A stretch of 14,183 bases of DNA from an uncultured Oscillospiraceae bacterium (GCA_900754605.1 CAAEDK010000190.1:1-14183); one strand, 5' to 3'; shown: positions 6,579-13,878, counted from the first letter of the stretch. Program-made: numbers and translations. The notes: generated by a model not told the origin, from the sequence alone.

Positions 6579-6592
6579 GAATGAGGAGGTTT
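6579..6592 (+). repeat. Repeated translation-start element, copy 1
   Basis: GAATGAGGAGGTTT before dctQ is identical to 8605-8618 before uxuA. It contains the ribosome binding site. Both copies follow a strong hairpin, so the hairpin plus this element makes a repeated cistron junction. Confidence 0.5.
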
Positions 6593-6596
6593 CTCT

Positions 6597-7169
6597 ATGT
6601 CCGACAGCAGTCGCAAATCCCACGGGATCAGTGCGGCGGTGGATAAACTCTTCCGCGGCATTGAGATTCTGATCGCCATTTTTCTGGGCGTGATGATCTT
6701 CTTCACTTTTATGAACGTCGTTCTTCGTCAGTTCGGGATCGGCTTTCCCTGGAGTGAGGAGATTGCCCGTATCTGCTTTATCTATCTGATCTATCTTGGC
6801 GCCATCATTGCCGCCCGCGAAAACCAGCACCTGATGATCGACACCCTGATCTGTAAGCTGCCCCCGCTGGGCCAGAAGGTCTTGTATTTCATCATCCAGG
6901 GCCTGATTATTTGGCTGATGTGGATCCTAACCCACGGTGCCTTCCTGAACGCCTGGAATAACCGCAATGACTTCTGGGTCGCCACCCATTTCCCTGTGTT
7001 CCTGGTTCACTTCTCCGGTGTTCTGCTTGGTGCATCCGTTATCATCATTTCCCTGGTAAATCTGTACCGTATGTTTGTTCTGAAGGAGTCTGTCATTGAA
7101 CTGCTCACTGGCCACAGCGCCAATGGCGGGGAGGACTCCATCGCCAAGGAAGGAGGCGGCCTGCAGTGA
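6597..7169 (+). CDS. dctQ: TRAP transporter small membrane subunit, DctQ family
   Basis: This small integral membrane component joins DctP docking to the large subunit. The 190-residue protein shows four hydrophobic helices at about residues 22-42, 55-75, 88-110 and 130-155. It has DctQ hallmarks: NVVLRQF after helix 1, WSEEIARICFIYLIYLGA, and REN followed by HL. AGGAGGT (6584-6590) decides the ATG at 6597. The stop overlaps the start of dctM (GTGA), so the two are translationally coupled as usual for the pair. Confidence 0.92.
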   Translation: MSDSSRKSHGISAAVDKLFRGIEILIAIFLGVMIFFTFMNVVLRQFGIGFPWSEEIARICFIYLIYLGAIIAARENQHLMIDTLICKLPPLGQKVLYFIIQGLIIWLMWILTHGAFLNAWNNRNDFWVATHFPVFLVHFSGVLLGASVIIISLVNLYRMFVLKESVIELLTGHSANGGEDSIAKEGGGLQ

Positions 7170-8464
7170 TCATTGCCGTATTTATCGCTACGATGCTCAT
7201 TGGTATCGGCATCGGGCTTCCCATCGCCATGGCCCTGCTGCTTTGTGCCGTCTGCACTGCACTGGCCATGGGCGGCGGCGACGCCAATCCCACCATCATC
7301 GCCCGTACCCTGATGCAGGGTTCCGACTCTGTGACCATGATGGCCCTGCCTTTCTTCGTATTGGCCGGCGAGATCATGAACCGCGGCGGCCTGACCAAGC
7401 GGATCATTGCCTTCTGCGACATTTTCCTGGGCCGCATCCGCGGCGGTCTGGGCTATGTCACCATCTTCGCCTGTCTGATGTTCGCTGCTCTGGTTGGCTC
7501 TGCTGTGGCAGCCTGCGCCGCCCTGGGCGCCATCCTGATTCCCATGATGGTTCGCTCCGGTTACAACCGGGAGGAGTCCTCCGCCCTGGTAGCCAGCGCC
7601 AACCTGGTGGCCCCCATCATGCCTCCCTCTGTGCCCATGATCGTCTACGGCGTATCTGCTGGCGTTTCCATCAAGTCCATGTTTATGGCCGGCATTGCTC
7701 CCGCTGTGTACCTGACCGTCATTGCCTGTGTGGTGTGGTTCCTCCGTGCCCGTAAGAAGGGCGTCGTCCCCAGCGTTGAGGACTTCAAGGCTCCCACCCC
7801 CAAGGAAGCAGCCCGGATCTTCCTGGGCGGCCTGTGGGCTTTGCTGCTCCCCGTGATCATTCTGGTTGGCCTGCACTCTGGCAAGTTTACTGCCACTGAG
7901 GCCGGCGTCATCGCCTGTGTCTACGCCATTCTGGTTGGTCTTTTTGTGTATCGTGAGATGAAGCTGAAGGACCTTGGCCCCGTCTTTGTGTCCGCAGCCA
8001 AAACCTCCGCAGTAGTCATGTTCCTGGCGGCCGCCGCCAACGTAGCCGCCTACTATATGACGGTCTCCCGCATCCCCCAGCTGATGACTGCCGGCTTGGA
8101 GGGTCTGGTAGACAACCCCACCCTTCTGATGATCGTGCTGATGCTCATCGTGGTGGTGGTGGGTCTGGCTATGGACGTCACCCCCAGCATTCTGATCCTC
8201 ACCCCCATCATGCTGCCCCTGGTCAAGGCCGCCGGCATCAGCCCCATCTACTTCGGTGTGTGCTTCGTGCTGATGAACGTGCTGGGTCTGACCTCTCCCC
8301 CTGTTGGCCCTGTGCTGAATGTGGCCTGTGCCGCCGGCAACGTCAAGATGGACAAGATCATCCCCCCCACCATGCCCTATTTCCTGACCCAGACGGCCCT
8401 TTGTTTCCTGCTGGCTATCTTCCCGCCGCTGATCGAGGTGCCTCTGAAGTGGTTCGGCGGCTGA
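7166..8464 (+). CDS. dctM: TRAP transporter large membrane subunit, DctM family
   Basis: This is the main ion-coupled permease of the TRAP system. The 432-residue protein is almost wholly hydrophobic, with about 12 membrane segments. It shows family stretches such as LPFFVLAGEIMNRGGLT, VGSAVAACAALGAILIP, PPSVPMIVYGVSAGVS near residue 155 and GLTSPPVGPVLNVA near the C-terminus. The start is GTG at 7166, overlapping the dctQ stop, with AGGAGG at 7151-7156 inside the end of dctQ. It forms one unit with the upstream dctP and dctQ genes; substrate choice lies mainly in DctP. Confidence 0.95.
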   Translation: MIIAVFIATMLIGIGIGLPIAMALLLCAVCTALAMGGGDANPTIIARTLMQGSDSVTMMALPFFVLAGEIMNRGGLTKRIIAFCDIFLGRIRGGLGYVTIFACLMFAALVGSAVAACAALGAILIPMMVRSGYNREESSALVASANLVAPIMPPSVPMIVYGVSAGVSIKSMFMAGIAPAVYLTVIACVVWFLRARKKGVVPSVEDFKAPTPKEAARIFLGGLWALLLPVIILVGLHSGKFTATEAGVIACVYAILVGLFVYREMKLKDLGPVFVSAAKTSAVVMFLAAAANVAAYYMTVSRIPQLMTAGLEGLVDNPTLLMIVLMLIVVVVGLAMDVTPSILILTPIMLPLVKAAGISPIYFGVCFVLMNVLGLTSPPVGPVLNVACAAGNVKMDKIIPPTMPYFLTQTALCFLLAIFPPLIEVPLKWFGG

Positions 8465-8490
8465 TCGAACCCTTTTCCATGTTAAATTTC

Positions 8491-8544
8491 CGTTCCTCCC
8501 GGCTTGCTGCCTGTTCTGCTTTCGTATGCAGCCCGGGAGGAACG
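8491..8544 (+). promoter_or_regulatory. Intercistronic hairpin 3 (dctM-uxuA)
   Basis: CGTTCCTCCCGG (8491-8502) and CCGGGAGGAACG (8533-8544) form a perfect 12-bp stem, topped by GCTGC/GCAGC (8506-8510 / 8528-8532). A weaker GTGCG/CGCAC stem follows at about 8555-8575. There is no T-run. The whole gap from 8465 to 8622 carries no gene. It marks the border between transporter and enzyme genes. Confidence 0.6.
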
Positions 8545-8604
8545 CGACCTGAGAGTGCGGATAAATGGGCGCACAGTTCCCATCTCTGTCTCTCCTGTGT
8601 GTAA

Positions 8605-8618
8605 GAATGAGGAGGTTT
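8605..8618 (+). repeat. Repeated translation-start element, copy 2
   Basis: This GAATGAGGAGGTTT is identical to the copy before dctQ and supplies the ribosome binding site for uxuA, ending 4 bases before its ATG. Confidence 0.5.
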
Positions 8619-8622
8619 ATTT

Positions 8623-9717
8623 ATGCCTATGCAGATGGGCTTTCGCTGGTACGGCGAGGGCAACGACAGCATCAAGCTGTCTGACATCAAGCAGATCCCC
8701 GGCGTGACCAGCATCGTTTGGGCCCTGCATCACAAGCAGCCCGGCGAGATCTGGGAGAAAGAAGAGATCGCCCAGGTCCAGAAACAGCTGGAACCCTATG
8801 GTTTCAACATGGACGTGGTAGAATCTGTCAATGTCCATGATGACATCAAGGTGGGTCTGCCCACTCGGGATCAATACATTGAGAACTACATCCAGACCAT
8901 GCGGAACCTGAAGGAGTTCGGCGTGAAGGTGATCTGCTATAACTTCATGCCCGTGTTCGACTGGACCCGCACCGACCTGTTCCACCCCCTGCCCGACGGA
9001 TCCACCGCCCTGTTCTATGAGAAGAACCTGATTCAGGATGATCCCCGGGCTATGGCGGACTATATCCTGAAGAACCTGAACGGTATGACCTTCCCCGGCT
9101 GGGAGCCGGAGCGTATGGCCCGTTTGGACGAGCTGTTCGAGATGTATCGCCCCGTGACCAAGGAGAAGCTGTGGGAGAACCTGAAGTACTTCCTGGAGAA
9201 GCTGATGCCTGTGTGCCACGAGTGCGATATCAAAATGGCCATCCACATGGACGATCCCCCCTGGGATATCTTCGGCCTGCCCCGCCTGCTGGTGGATGCC
9301 GAGGCCATCGACCGCTTCCTGTCCATGGTAGACGATCCCTATAACTGCCTGACCCTGTGCTCCGGCAGCCTGGGAGCCAACCCCAAGAACAACGTGGCCG
9401 AGATCGTGCGCAAGCACTGCGACCGCATCGCCTTTGCCCACATCCGCAACGTCAAGCACTTCCCCAACGGCGACTTCAGCGAGGCCTCCCACCGGGACTG
9501 CGATGGCGACACCCGCATCCTGGACATCGTGAAGGCCTACCACGATTGCGGCTTCGAGGGCTATATCCGCCCCGACCACGGCCGTCAGCTGTGGGGCGAG
9601 GGCCCCGGCACCTGCCGTCCCGGCTATGGCCTGTACGACCGCGCCCTTGGTATCATGTATATGTGGGGCATCTGGGATATGCTGGACAAGCTGGACGCAG
9701 AGAAGAAGGGCAAGTAA
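8623..9717 (+). CDS. uxuA: D-mannonate dehydratase
   Basis: UxuA removes water from D-mannonate to give 2-keto-3-deoxy-D-gluconate, in the cytoplasm, with Mn2+ or a similar metal. The 364-residue protein has the TIM-barrel xylose-isomerase-like fold of the family. Recognisable stretches are MGFRWYGEGNDSI at the N-terminus, YNFMPVFDWTRTDL, HMDDPPWDIFGLPR, LTLCSGSLGA, FAHIRNVK and RPDHGR. By spacing, His208, Cys246, His273 and Asp318 are the metal ligands. The first residue after His208 is Met, where many homologues have Pro (HPDDPP), a mild variation. AGGAGGT at 8610-8616 fixes the start. It precedes uxuB, the enzyme that makes its substrate. Confidence 0.95.
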   Translation: MPMQMGFRWYGEGNDSIKLSDIKQIPGVTSIVWALHHKQPGEIWEKEEIAQVQKQLEPYGFNMDVVESVNVHDDIKVGLPTRDQYIENYIQTMRNLKEFGVKVICYNFMPVFDWTRTDLFHPLPDGSTALFYEKNLIQDDPRAMADYILKNLNGMTFPGWEPERMARLDELFEMYRPVTKEKLWENLKYFLEKLMPVCHECDIKMAIHMDDPPWDIFGLPRLLVDAEAIDRFLSMVDDPYNCLTLCSGSLGANPKNNVAEIVRKHCDRIAFAHIRNVKHFPNGDFSEASHRDCDGDTRILDIVKAYHDCGFEGYIRPDHGRQLWGEGPGTCRPGYGLYDRALGIMYMWGIWDMLDKLDAEKKGK

Positions 9718-9741
9718 GCCTGATTTATGCATCCATCCGCC

Positions 9742-9768
9742 CGCCCCGGTTCCGTCAGAACCGGGGCG
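9742..9768 (+). promoter_or_regulatory. Intercistronic hairpin 4 (uxuA-uxuB)
   Basis: CGCCCCGGTTC (9742-9752) and GAACCGGGGCG (9758-9768) form a perfect 11-bp GC-rich stem with a 5-base loop, extended one pair by C9741-G9769. No U-tract follows and uxuB continues on the same strand, so it is more likely an mRNA-stability or partial-attenuation element than a full terminator. Confidence 0.65.
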
Positions 9769-9807
9769 GAGCGCAAACTGTGATTGACCGGAAAGAGGGA
9801 CTTTACA

Positions 9808-11397
9808 ATGAAACTTTCTGAGATCCGATCTGAAGGCTGCGACGCTCAGGTCTGGGCGGACAAGGGCTATGAGCTGCCCAAGTTCGACCTGGAGGCCGTC
9901 CGCCAGAAGACCCACGACGAGCCCACCTGGATCCACTTTGGTGCTGGCAACATCTTCCGCGCCTTTCCTGCCGCCCTGCTCCAGCGAGTGCTGGATGCAG
10001 GTTCCTATGACCGTGGTGTCATCGTGGCCGAGGGCTTTGATTACGAGATCATCGACAAGGCTTATCGCCCCTATGACAACATGAGCCTGCTGGTACTGCT
10101 CAAGTCCGACGGCTCTATCGAGAAGCGGGTGGTAGCCTCCGTCACCGAGAGCCTGAAGGCCGATCCCCAGTTTACTGCCGATTGGGGCCGGTTGGTGGAA
10201 ATCTTCCGCAACCCCTCTCTCCAGATGGTGAGTTTCACCATCACTGAGAAGGGATATTCTGTCTCCCCCGCTGATCTGGAGCGCGGGGTTGAACCTCAGC
10301 TGATCATGGGCAAGGTCACCGCCCTGCTGTATGAGCGCTATCAGGCTGGAGCCATGCCCATCACTGTGCAGAGCATGGACAACTGCTCCCACAATGGCGA
10401 TAAGGTGCGCAGCGCTGCTATGGCCTATGCTGAGTCGTGGGTAAAAGCCGGCCTGGTGCCCCAGGGCTTCCTGGACTATTTGCAGGATGAGCGCAAGGTC
10501 TCCTTCCCCTGGAGCATGATCGACAAGATCACTCCCCGCCCTGATGCCAAGGTTCAGAAGATGCTGGAAGAGGACGGCTTCGAGGACAACTACACCATCA
10601 TTACTGACCGCCACACCTATACCGCCCCCTTCGTCAACGCGGAGGAGACTGAGTACCTGGTCATCGAGGATCAGTACACCAACGGACGTCCTCCTCTGGA
10701 GCAGGGCGGTGTGCTGTACGCCGACCGTGAGACGGTGGACAAGGTGGAAAAGATGAAGGTGTGCACCTGTCTGAACCCCCTGCATACCGCCATGTCCATC
10801 TATGGCTGTCTGCTGGACTACACCCTCATCTCCGCCGAGATGAAGGACGAGGACTTGTGCGGCCTCATCACCAAGATGGGCTACATCGAGGCCATGCCTG
10901 TGGTGGTGGATCCTGGTGTGCTCAAGCCCGCCGACTTTATCGGTGCGGTACTGAACAAGCGCCTGCCCAACCCCTTTATGCCGGACGCTCCCCAGCGCAT
11001 CGCCACCGACACCTCCCAGAAGCTGTCCATCCGCTTCGGCGAGACCATCAAGGCCTATCAGGCCAAGGGGCTTAATATGGATGAACTGGTCCTCATCCCC
11101 TTGGTGCTGGCCGGCTACGCCCGCTACCTCAAGGGTATCAATGATGCTGGCCAGTCCTTCGAGCCTTCTCCCGATCCCTTGCTGGAGGAACTCCAGGCCA
11201 TCGTAGCCCCTCTGGAGATCCAGGAGGGTGCCCAGGACATGAGCTGCCTGAAGCAGCTCTACACCCGGAAGGATGTGTTCGGCCTGGATCTCTACGAGGC
11301 CGGACTGGGCGAGAAGATCGAGGCTATGGCTGCCGAACTGTTCGCCGGCCCCGGTGCAGTACGCAAGACTCTGCACAAGTATGTCTCTGCCCGCTGA
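9808..11397 (+). CDS. uxuB: Fructuronate reductase, mannitol dehydrogenase family
   Basis: This enzyme interconverts D-fructuronate and D-mannonate with NAD(H) in the cytoplasm, one step before UxuA. The 529-residue protein is a polyol-specific long-chain dehydrogenase. Its Rossmann domain has GAGNIFRAF at 45-53. Next come VSFTITEKGY, MDNCSHNGDKV, FPWSMIDKITP (233-243) and the catalytic region KVCTCLNPLH (317-326), with the Asn-x-x-His pair of the family. The frame opens at 9784, but AGAGGGA at 9794-9800 supports the ATG at 9808. It is the last gene of the operon. Other members of this family act on altronate/tagaturonate or mannitol; the adjacent uxuA makes fructuronate the best guess. Confidence 0.87.
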   Translation: MKLSEIRSEGCDAQVWADKGYELPKFDLEAVRQKTHDEPTWIHFGAGNIFRAFPAALLQRVLDAGSYDRGVIVAEGFDYEIIDKAYRPYDNMSLLVLLKSDGSIEKRVVASVTESLKADPQFTADWGRLVEIFRNPSLQMVSFTITEKGYSVSPADLERGVEPQLIMGKVTALLYERYQAGAMPITVQSMDNCSHNGDKVRSAAMAYAESWVKAGLVPQGFLDYLQDERKVSFPWSMIDKITPRPDAKVQKMLEEDGFEDNYTIITDRHTYTAPFVNAEETEYLVIEDQYTNGRPPLEQGGVLYADRETVDKVEKMKVCTCLNPLHTAMSIYGCLLDYTLISAEMKDEDLCGLITKMGYIEAMPVVVDPGVLKPADFIGAVLNKRLPNPFMPDAPQRIATDTSQKLSIRFGETIKAYQAKGLNMDELVLIPLVLAGYARYLKGINDAGQSFEPSPDPLLEELQAIVAPLEIQEGAQDMSCLKQLYTRKDVFGLDLYEAGLGEKIEAMAAELFAGPGAVRKTLHKYVSAR

Positions 11398-11417
11398 CTT
11401 CAGTTTTCCCGATCTAA

Positions 11418-11459
11418 AAAGAGATTCCCCTGTGCTGTGCAGCACAGGGGAATCTCTTT
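11418..11459. terminator. Two-way terminator between uxuB and the stalk-domain gene
   Basis: A perfect 19-bp stem (11418-11436 with 11441-11459) surrounds a GTGC loop. The left flank gives a TTTTT run on the minus strand and the right flank a broken T-rich tract on the plus strand. It lies 20 bases after the uxuB stop and 22 bases past the end of the convergent gene, so it serves both. Confidence 0.92.
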
Positions 11460-11481
11460 ACCTTTTGGGTACAGATTAATC

Positions 11482-12567
11482 TTACTGGATGGACAAAGTG
11501 TCACCATCCAAGGTAACCGTGCGGCCCAACATCTCAAACAGCTGAGCGGGAGCCCAGGTAGTGCCGGGAGCCTCGATGCGGGGGGCGGCCCCGTACTTCA
11601 TGGGGGCGGTCATACCTACTGCGCCCTCGATCTTCGTGGCACCGAAGATCTGTTCCTGACCAATCGTAAGGCTGACTCGGAAGGTCTCGCTCTCCACTGT
11701 CACCAGGGCAGGTGCTCCATCCTGGCCGGGGGTATAAGTCACCTCATAGCCCAGCGCCTGGGCAGCTACAGCCACGGGCACCATGGCTGCACCATTCTCA
11801 TAGCTGCCCTTCATAGGGAGCACCATATCCCCCTCCAAAACAATGCTCAGAGCGGTTCCATCCGCCAGTTCCGCGGCCGCCGCAGCTTGATCTGCCTGAG
11901 CCTGATCCGCTGCCTGGGGCAGAAGCATCAAACAGTACGGGACTGCCTGGCCGGGGTAACTCTCCATCACCGCATCGTACCAGGCCATTACCCGTCCCCC
12001 AGCCTTCAGCTCGGAGGGATCCACAGTCTTCCCTGTGGCATAGTCCACACACTGGATATCCTTGCCCACATAGAGCAGCAGCCCACCATTGTCTGTTGTA
12101 ATGGTCAAACGGCCGTCCTGTTCCGTCACATCCTCCACCTCGTGGTACATCGGGCAGCCCATATCCTGGGGCAAATTGCGAACCACTGCGTAGGCGGCGG
12201 ACTGGGGCGGCAGGGAGCGGGTGGAGATAGCGCTGTGGAACACATAGACAACTTCGCCCACCTTAAGATTCGATGGATCGGAGGCCGCCCGCTTTCCCGC
12301 ATCCACCCAGACAGTATCTGCGGAGAGATTCATCACATAATCGCCGTGCCGATCAGAGAAGAGAACCAGAGCGGAAACTGCCCCTTTCTCATCCCGAAGC
12401 ACCTCCGTCACCGTACCATAGTACAGCACGCTGTCCGGAAGCGTCTCTTCCTGAGTCAGAGACGTGTCAGTTTGGTCCGCAGCAGGCTCCACAGCCATAG
12501 CGGGCAGAGACAGGGCACACATCAGTGCGCTGCTGATCATCAGGGCAGACAGGGTTCTTTTCATCAT
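11482..12567 (-). CDS. Secreted protein with C-terminal stalk (copper amine oxidase N-like) domain
   Basis: The function is not known; the protein is exported and probably acts at the cell surface. It has 361 residues and a signal peptide of about 25, ending ALSLPAMA. A region at about 45-215 rich in beta strands resembles no family I can name. An Ala/Gln/Asp-rich linker follows at about 218-240. A C-terminal domain at about 245-361 has the pattern of the copper amine oxidase N-terminal or stalk domain: MVPVAVAAQALGYEVTY near residue 265 and APAQLFEMLGRTV near the end. Such domains are common in Clostridia wall proteins and do not imply amine oxidation. AAGGAG lies just before the first of two tandem ATGs. 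An ECF-type promoter stands about 60 bases upstream. Confidence 0.82.
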   Translation of the reverse strand: MMKRTLSALMISSALMCALSLPAMAVEPAADQTDTSLTQEETLPDSVLYYGTVTEVLRDEKGAVSALVLFSDRHGDYVMNLSADTVWVDAGKRAASDPSNLKVGEVVYVFHSAISTRSLPPQSAAYAVVRNLPQDMGCPMYHEVEDVTEQDGRLTITTDNGGLLLYVGKDIQCVDYATGKTVDPSELKAGGRVMAWYDAVMESYPGQAVPYCLMLLPQAADQAQADQAAAAAELADGTALSIVLEGDMVLPMKGSYENGAAMVPVAVAAQALGYEVTYTPGQDGAPALVTVESETFRVSLTIGQEQIFGATKIEGAVGMTAPMKYGAAPRIEAPGTTWAPAQLFEMLGRTVTLDGDTLSIQ

Positions 12568-12626
12568 TTAACACTCCTTTTAAGCAGGCGGTCAGCCTTT
12601 TTGTTGATTGGGTTTCTGTTCTGATA

Positions 12627-12651
12627 GACGCTGATACGAAAAAAAAGTTCC
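12627..12651 (-). promoter_or_regulatory. Predicted ECF sigma factor promoter of the stalk-domain gene
   Basis: On the minus strand GGAAC (complement of 12647-12651) is followed by eight T, and CGTC (complement of 12627-12630) comes after a spacer of exactly 16 bases. GGAAC-16-CGTC with a T-run after the -35 is the classic ECF promoter form. The start would be near 12620, with a leader of about 50 bases. No ECF sigma gene is in the window. Confidence 0.6.
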
Positions 12652-12811
12652 CTCTCTCCAAAATTTTTTGGTTCTGTCCTGCGCCTCTTCTTCTCCAACA
12701 TTTTGTCGTTATCTGTCATTTTATGATAGCGCATCCAAACCTCGCTCTCCATGCTGCGACCCAGATCTGGCATAAAACTGGCAATTATTTTCTACATATT
12801 TTCCACTTATA

Positions 12812-12842
12812 TCGACATTTTTTTCTAGAATTTGTATATAAT
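12812..12842 (+). promoter_or_regulatory. Candidate upstream promoter of spo0A with a 0A-box-like site
   Basis: A perfect TATAAT (12837-12842) has only weak -35 options: TCGACA at 12812-12817 with a 19-base spacer, or GACATT with 17. ATCGACA (12811-12817) is, on the other strand, TGTCGAT, one base from the Spo0A box TGTCGAA. Autoregulation is possible but the match is short. Confidence 0.3.
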
Positions 12843-12922
12843 TACCTTGCCATTTTGTAGCTTCCCCATTCTTCTTGTCATATCTGGGCGAACTATTTTT
12901 GCCATTTTCTGTAATTCTCGTC

Positions 12923-12951
12923 TTGCATATACAGTCAAAATATGTTACATT
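12923..12951 (+). promoter_or_regulatory. Candidate proximal promoter of spo0A
   Basis: TTGCAT (12923-12928), 17 bases, TACATT (12946-12951) gives a leader of about 60 bases. The -10 is only a 4 of 6 match. No clear sigma-H promoter was found. Confidence 0.35.
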
Positions 12952-13017
12952 TACCAAGTCGATCCACCCTGCCCCTGATCGGCGCAACGATATGGATGTT
13001 CAGAAGGAGAGAGGAAA

Positions 13018-13779
13018 ATGGAATGTGTCAAACGCTTGCTGGTCGCAGACGCGAGCCAGGAGTTTCGCTGTCATCTGGTGGAATCCTTTCAGAACGAACC
13101 GGACATGGAGGTCGTTGGAGAAACTGGAGACGGCCTTCAGCTGCTGGAGCTGACCCAAACGCTGCTCCCCGATGTGATCGTGATGGAGATGGTTCTGTCC
13201 GGCCTGGACGGTCTGGAGGTGCTGGAGCATCTGCGCAGTCTGTCCCTAGAACGTCAACCGAAAATTCTGGTGCTTTCCAGCTATGTCCGGGGAAGCATTG
13301 CTGACTTGGCCGCCTCCAATGGCGCCGACCACTACATGGTCAAGCCCTGCCGGTTCAGCACGATCTGCGCCCGTATCCGCCAGCTGACGACCTTCGAATC
13401 TCTGGAACAAGACAGAAATCGCTCTCACAGTCTGGAGGCCATGGTGACCTCCATTATCCATGAGGTGGGCGTACCTGCTCATATCAAGGGTTATCAGTAT
13501 CTGCGGGAGGCCATCCTCATCGCCGTAGACGATATCGATGTCATCAATGCAGTCACCAAGGTCCTTTATCCTGAAGTGGCCAAACGCTTCGGCACCACGG
13601 CCTCCCGTGTAGAACGGGCCATCCGCCACGCCATCGAGGTGGCCTGGGATAGGGGAGACCTGGAAACACTGCAAAAATACTTCGGCTACACAGTTTCCAA
13701 TGTCAAGGGGAAGCCCACCAACAGCGAATTCATCGCCATGATCGCCGACCGCCTTCAGCTCCAGCGGAAAGAGGGCTGA
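13018..13779 (+). CDS. spo0A: Spo0A-family sporulation response regulator lacking the phosphoacceptor Asp
   Basis: Spo0A is the master switch of sporulation; phosphorylation of its receiver lets the C-terminal domain bind 0A boxes. This 253-residue protein has a receiver (about 5-125) and an effector domain (about 140-250). The effector is very well conserved: [18 protein letters not shown], the recognition helix [18 protein letters not shown] (193-210) and [17 protein letters not shown]. In the receiver, [16 protein letters not shown] aligns without gaps with B. subtilis PDVLVLDIIMPHLDGL, so Glu57 replaces the phosphorylated Asp56. VADAS replaces VADDN, losing one acidic-pocket Asp (Ala12). 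Ser87 and Lys109 keep the switch hydroxyl and lysine. AAGGAGAGAGG precedes the ATG. Whether this is the only Spo0A of the genome or a paralogue cannot be told here. spoIVB, the usual upstream neighbour, is absent. Confidence 0.93.
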   Translation: MECVKRLLVADASQEFRCHLVESFQNEPDMEVVGETGDGLQLLELTQTLLPDVIVMEMVLSGLDGLEVLEHLRSLSLERQPKILVLSSYVRGSIADLAASNGADHYMVKPCRFSTICARIRQLTTFESLEQDRNRSHSLEAMVTSIIHEVGVPAHIKGYQYLREAILIAVDDIDVINAVTKVLYPEVAKRFGTTASRVERAIRHAIEVAWDRGDLETLQKYFGYTVSNVKGKPTNSEFIAMIADRLQLQRKEG

Positions 13780-13796
13780 CCCCGTCTGGCCACCCC

Positions 13797-13825
13797 TTGT
13801 CTTTTTTCCCCGCTCCGGGTATAAT
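13797..13825 (+). promoter_or_regulatory. Predicted promoter of the TSCPD-domain gene
   Basis: TTGTCT (13797-13802), exactly 17 bases, then a perfect TATAAT (13820-13825). The start would be near 13832, giving a 47-base leader. It suggests the small gene is transcribed on its own as well as, or instead of, by readthrough from spo0A. Confidence 0.65.
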
Positions 13826-13878
13826 GATGGAAAGCCGGTCCGCCGGCCCCATTTTTGTCCATAAGGAGCGGTTTCGAT

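Larger units (their letters stand above)
12568..13017. other. 450-base intergenic stretch between the divergent stalk-domain and Spo0A genes
   Basis: It is AT-rich, unlike the flanking genes. It holds the ECF-type promoter on the minus strand and two candidate promoters for spo0A on the plus strand. Short open frames here, up to 88 residues, lack good ribosome binding sites and recognisable sequence; I do not call them genes. Confidence 0.6.

Noticed and set aside
4376..7876. Several 200-330-codon minus-strand frames under the dehydrogenase and TRAP genes
   Set aside because: All mirror the codon bias of the sense genes, have no start signals and show no family resemblance.
5442..9768. Intercistronic hairpins as true transcription terminators
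   Set aside because: None is followed by a T-run, and the downstream genes belong to the same pathway and lack obvious promoters.
8617..11445. A 942-codon open frame on the minus strand across uxuA and uxuB
   Set aside because: It lies antisense to two well-recognised enzymes in codon-biased, GC-rich DNA. It is rich in His, Gly and Leu, with no domain and no ribosome binding site. It is an artefact of third-position bias.
11437..12624. A 395-codon open frame on the plus strand opposite the stalk-domain gene
   Set aside because: The minus-strand frame has a signal peptide, ribosome binding site, promoter and a recognisable domain. The plus-strand frame is His/Arg-rich and begins inside the terminator stem.
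12704..12710. TGTCGTT as a Spo0A box
   Set aside because: Two mismatches to TGTCGAA in a 7-base motif in AT-rich DNA is expected by chance.
12564..12773. A 69-codon minus-strand frame ahead of the stalk-domain gene
   Set aside because: It reads straight through the ECF-type promoter, so most of it would be upstream of the transcript start, and it overlaps the next ribosome binding site.
13186..13188. Frameshift as the cause of the missing phosphoacceptor in Spo0A
   Set aside because: Residues on both sides align with Spo0A without gaps in one continuous frame; only the codon itself differs.
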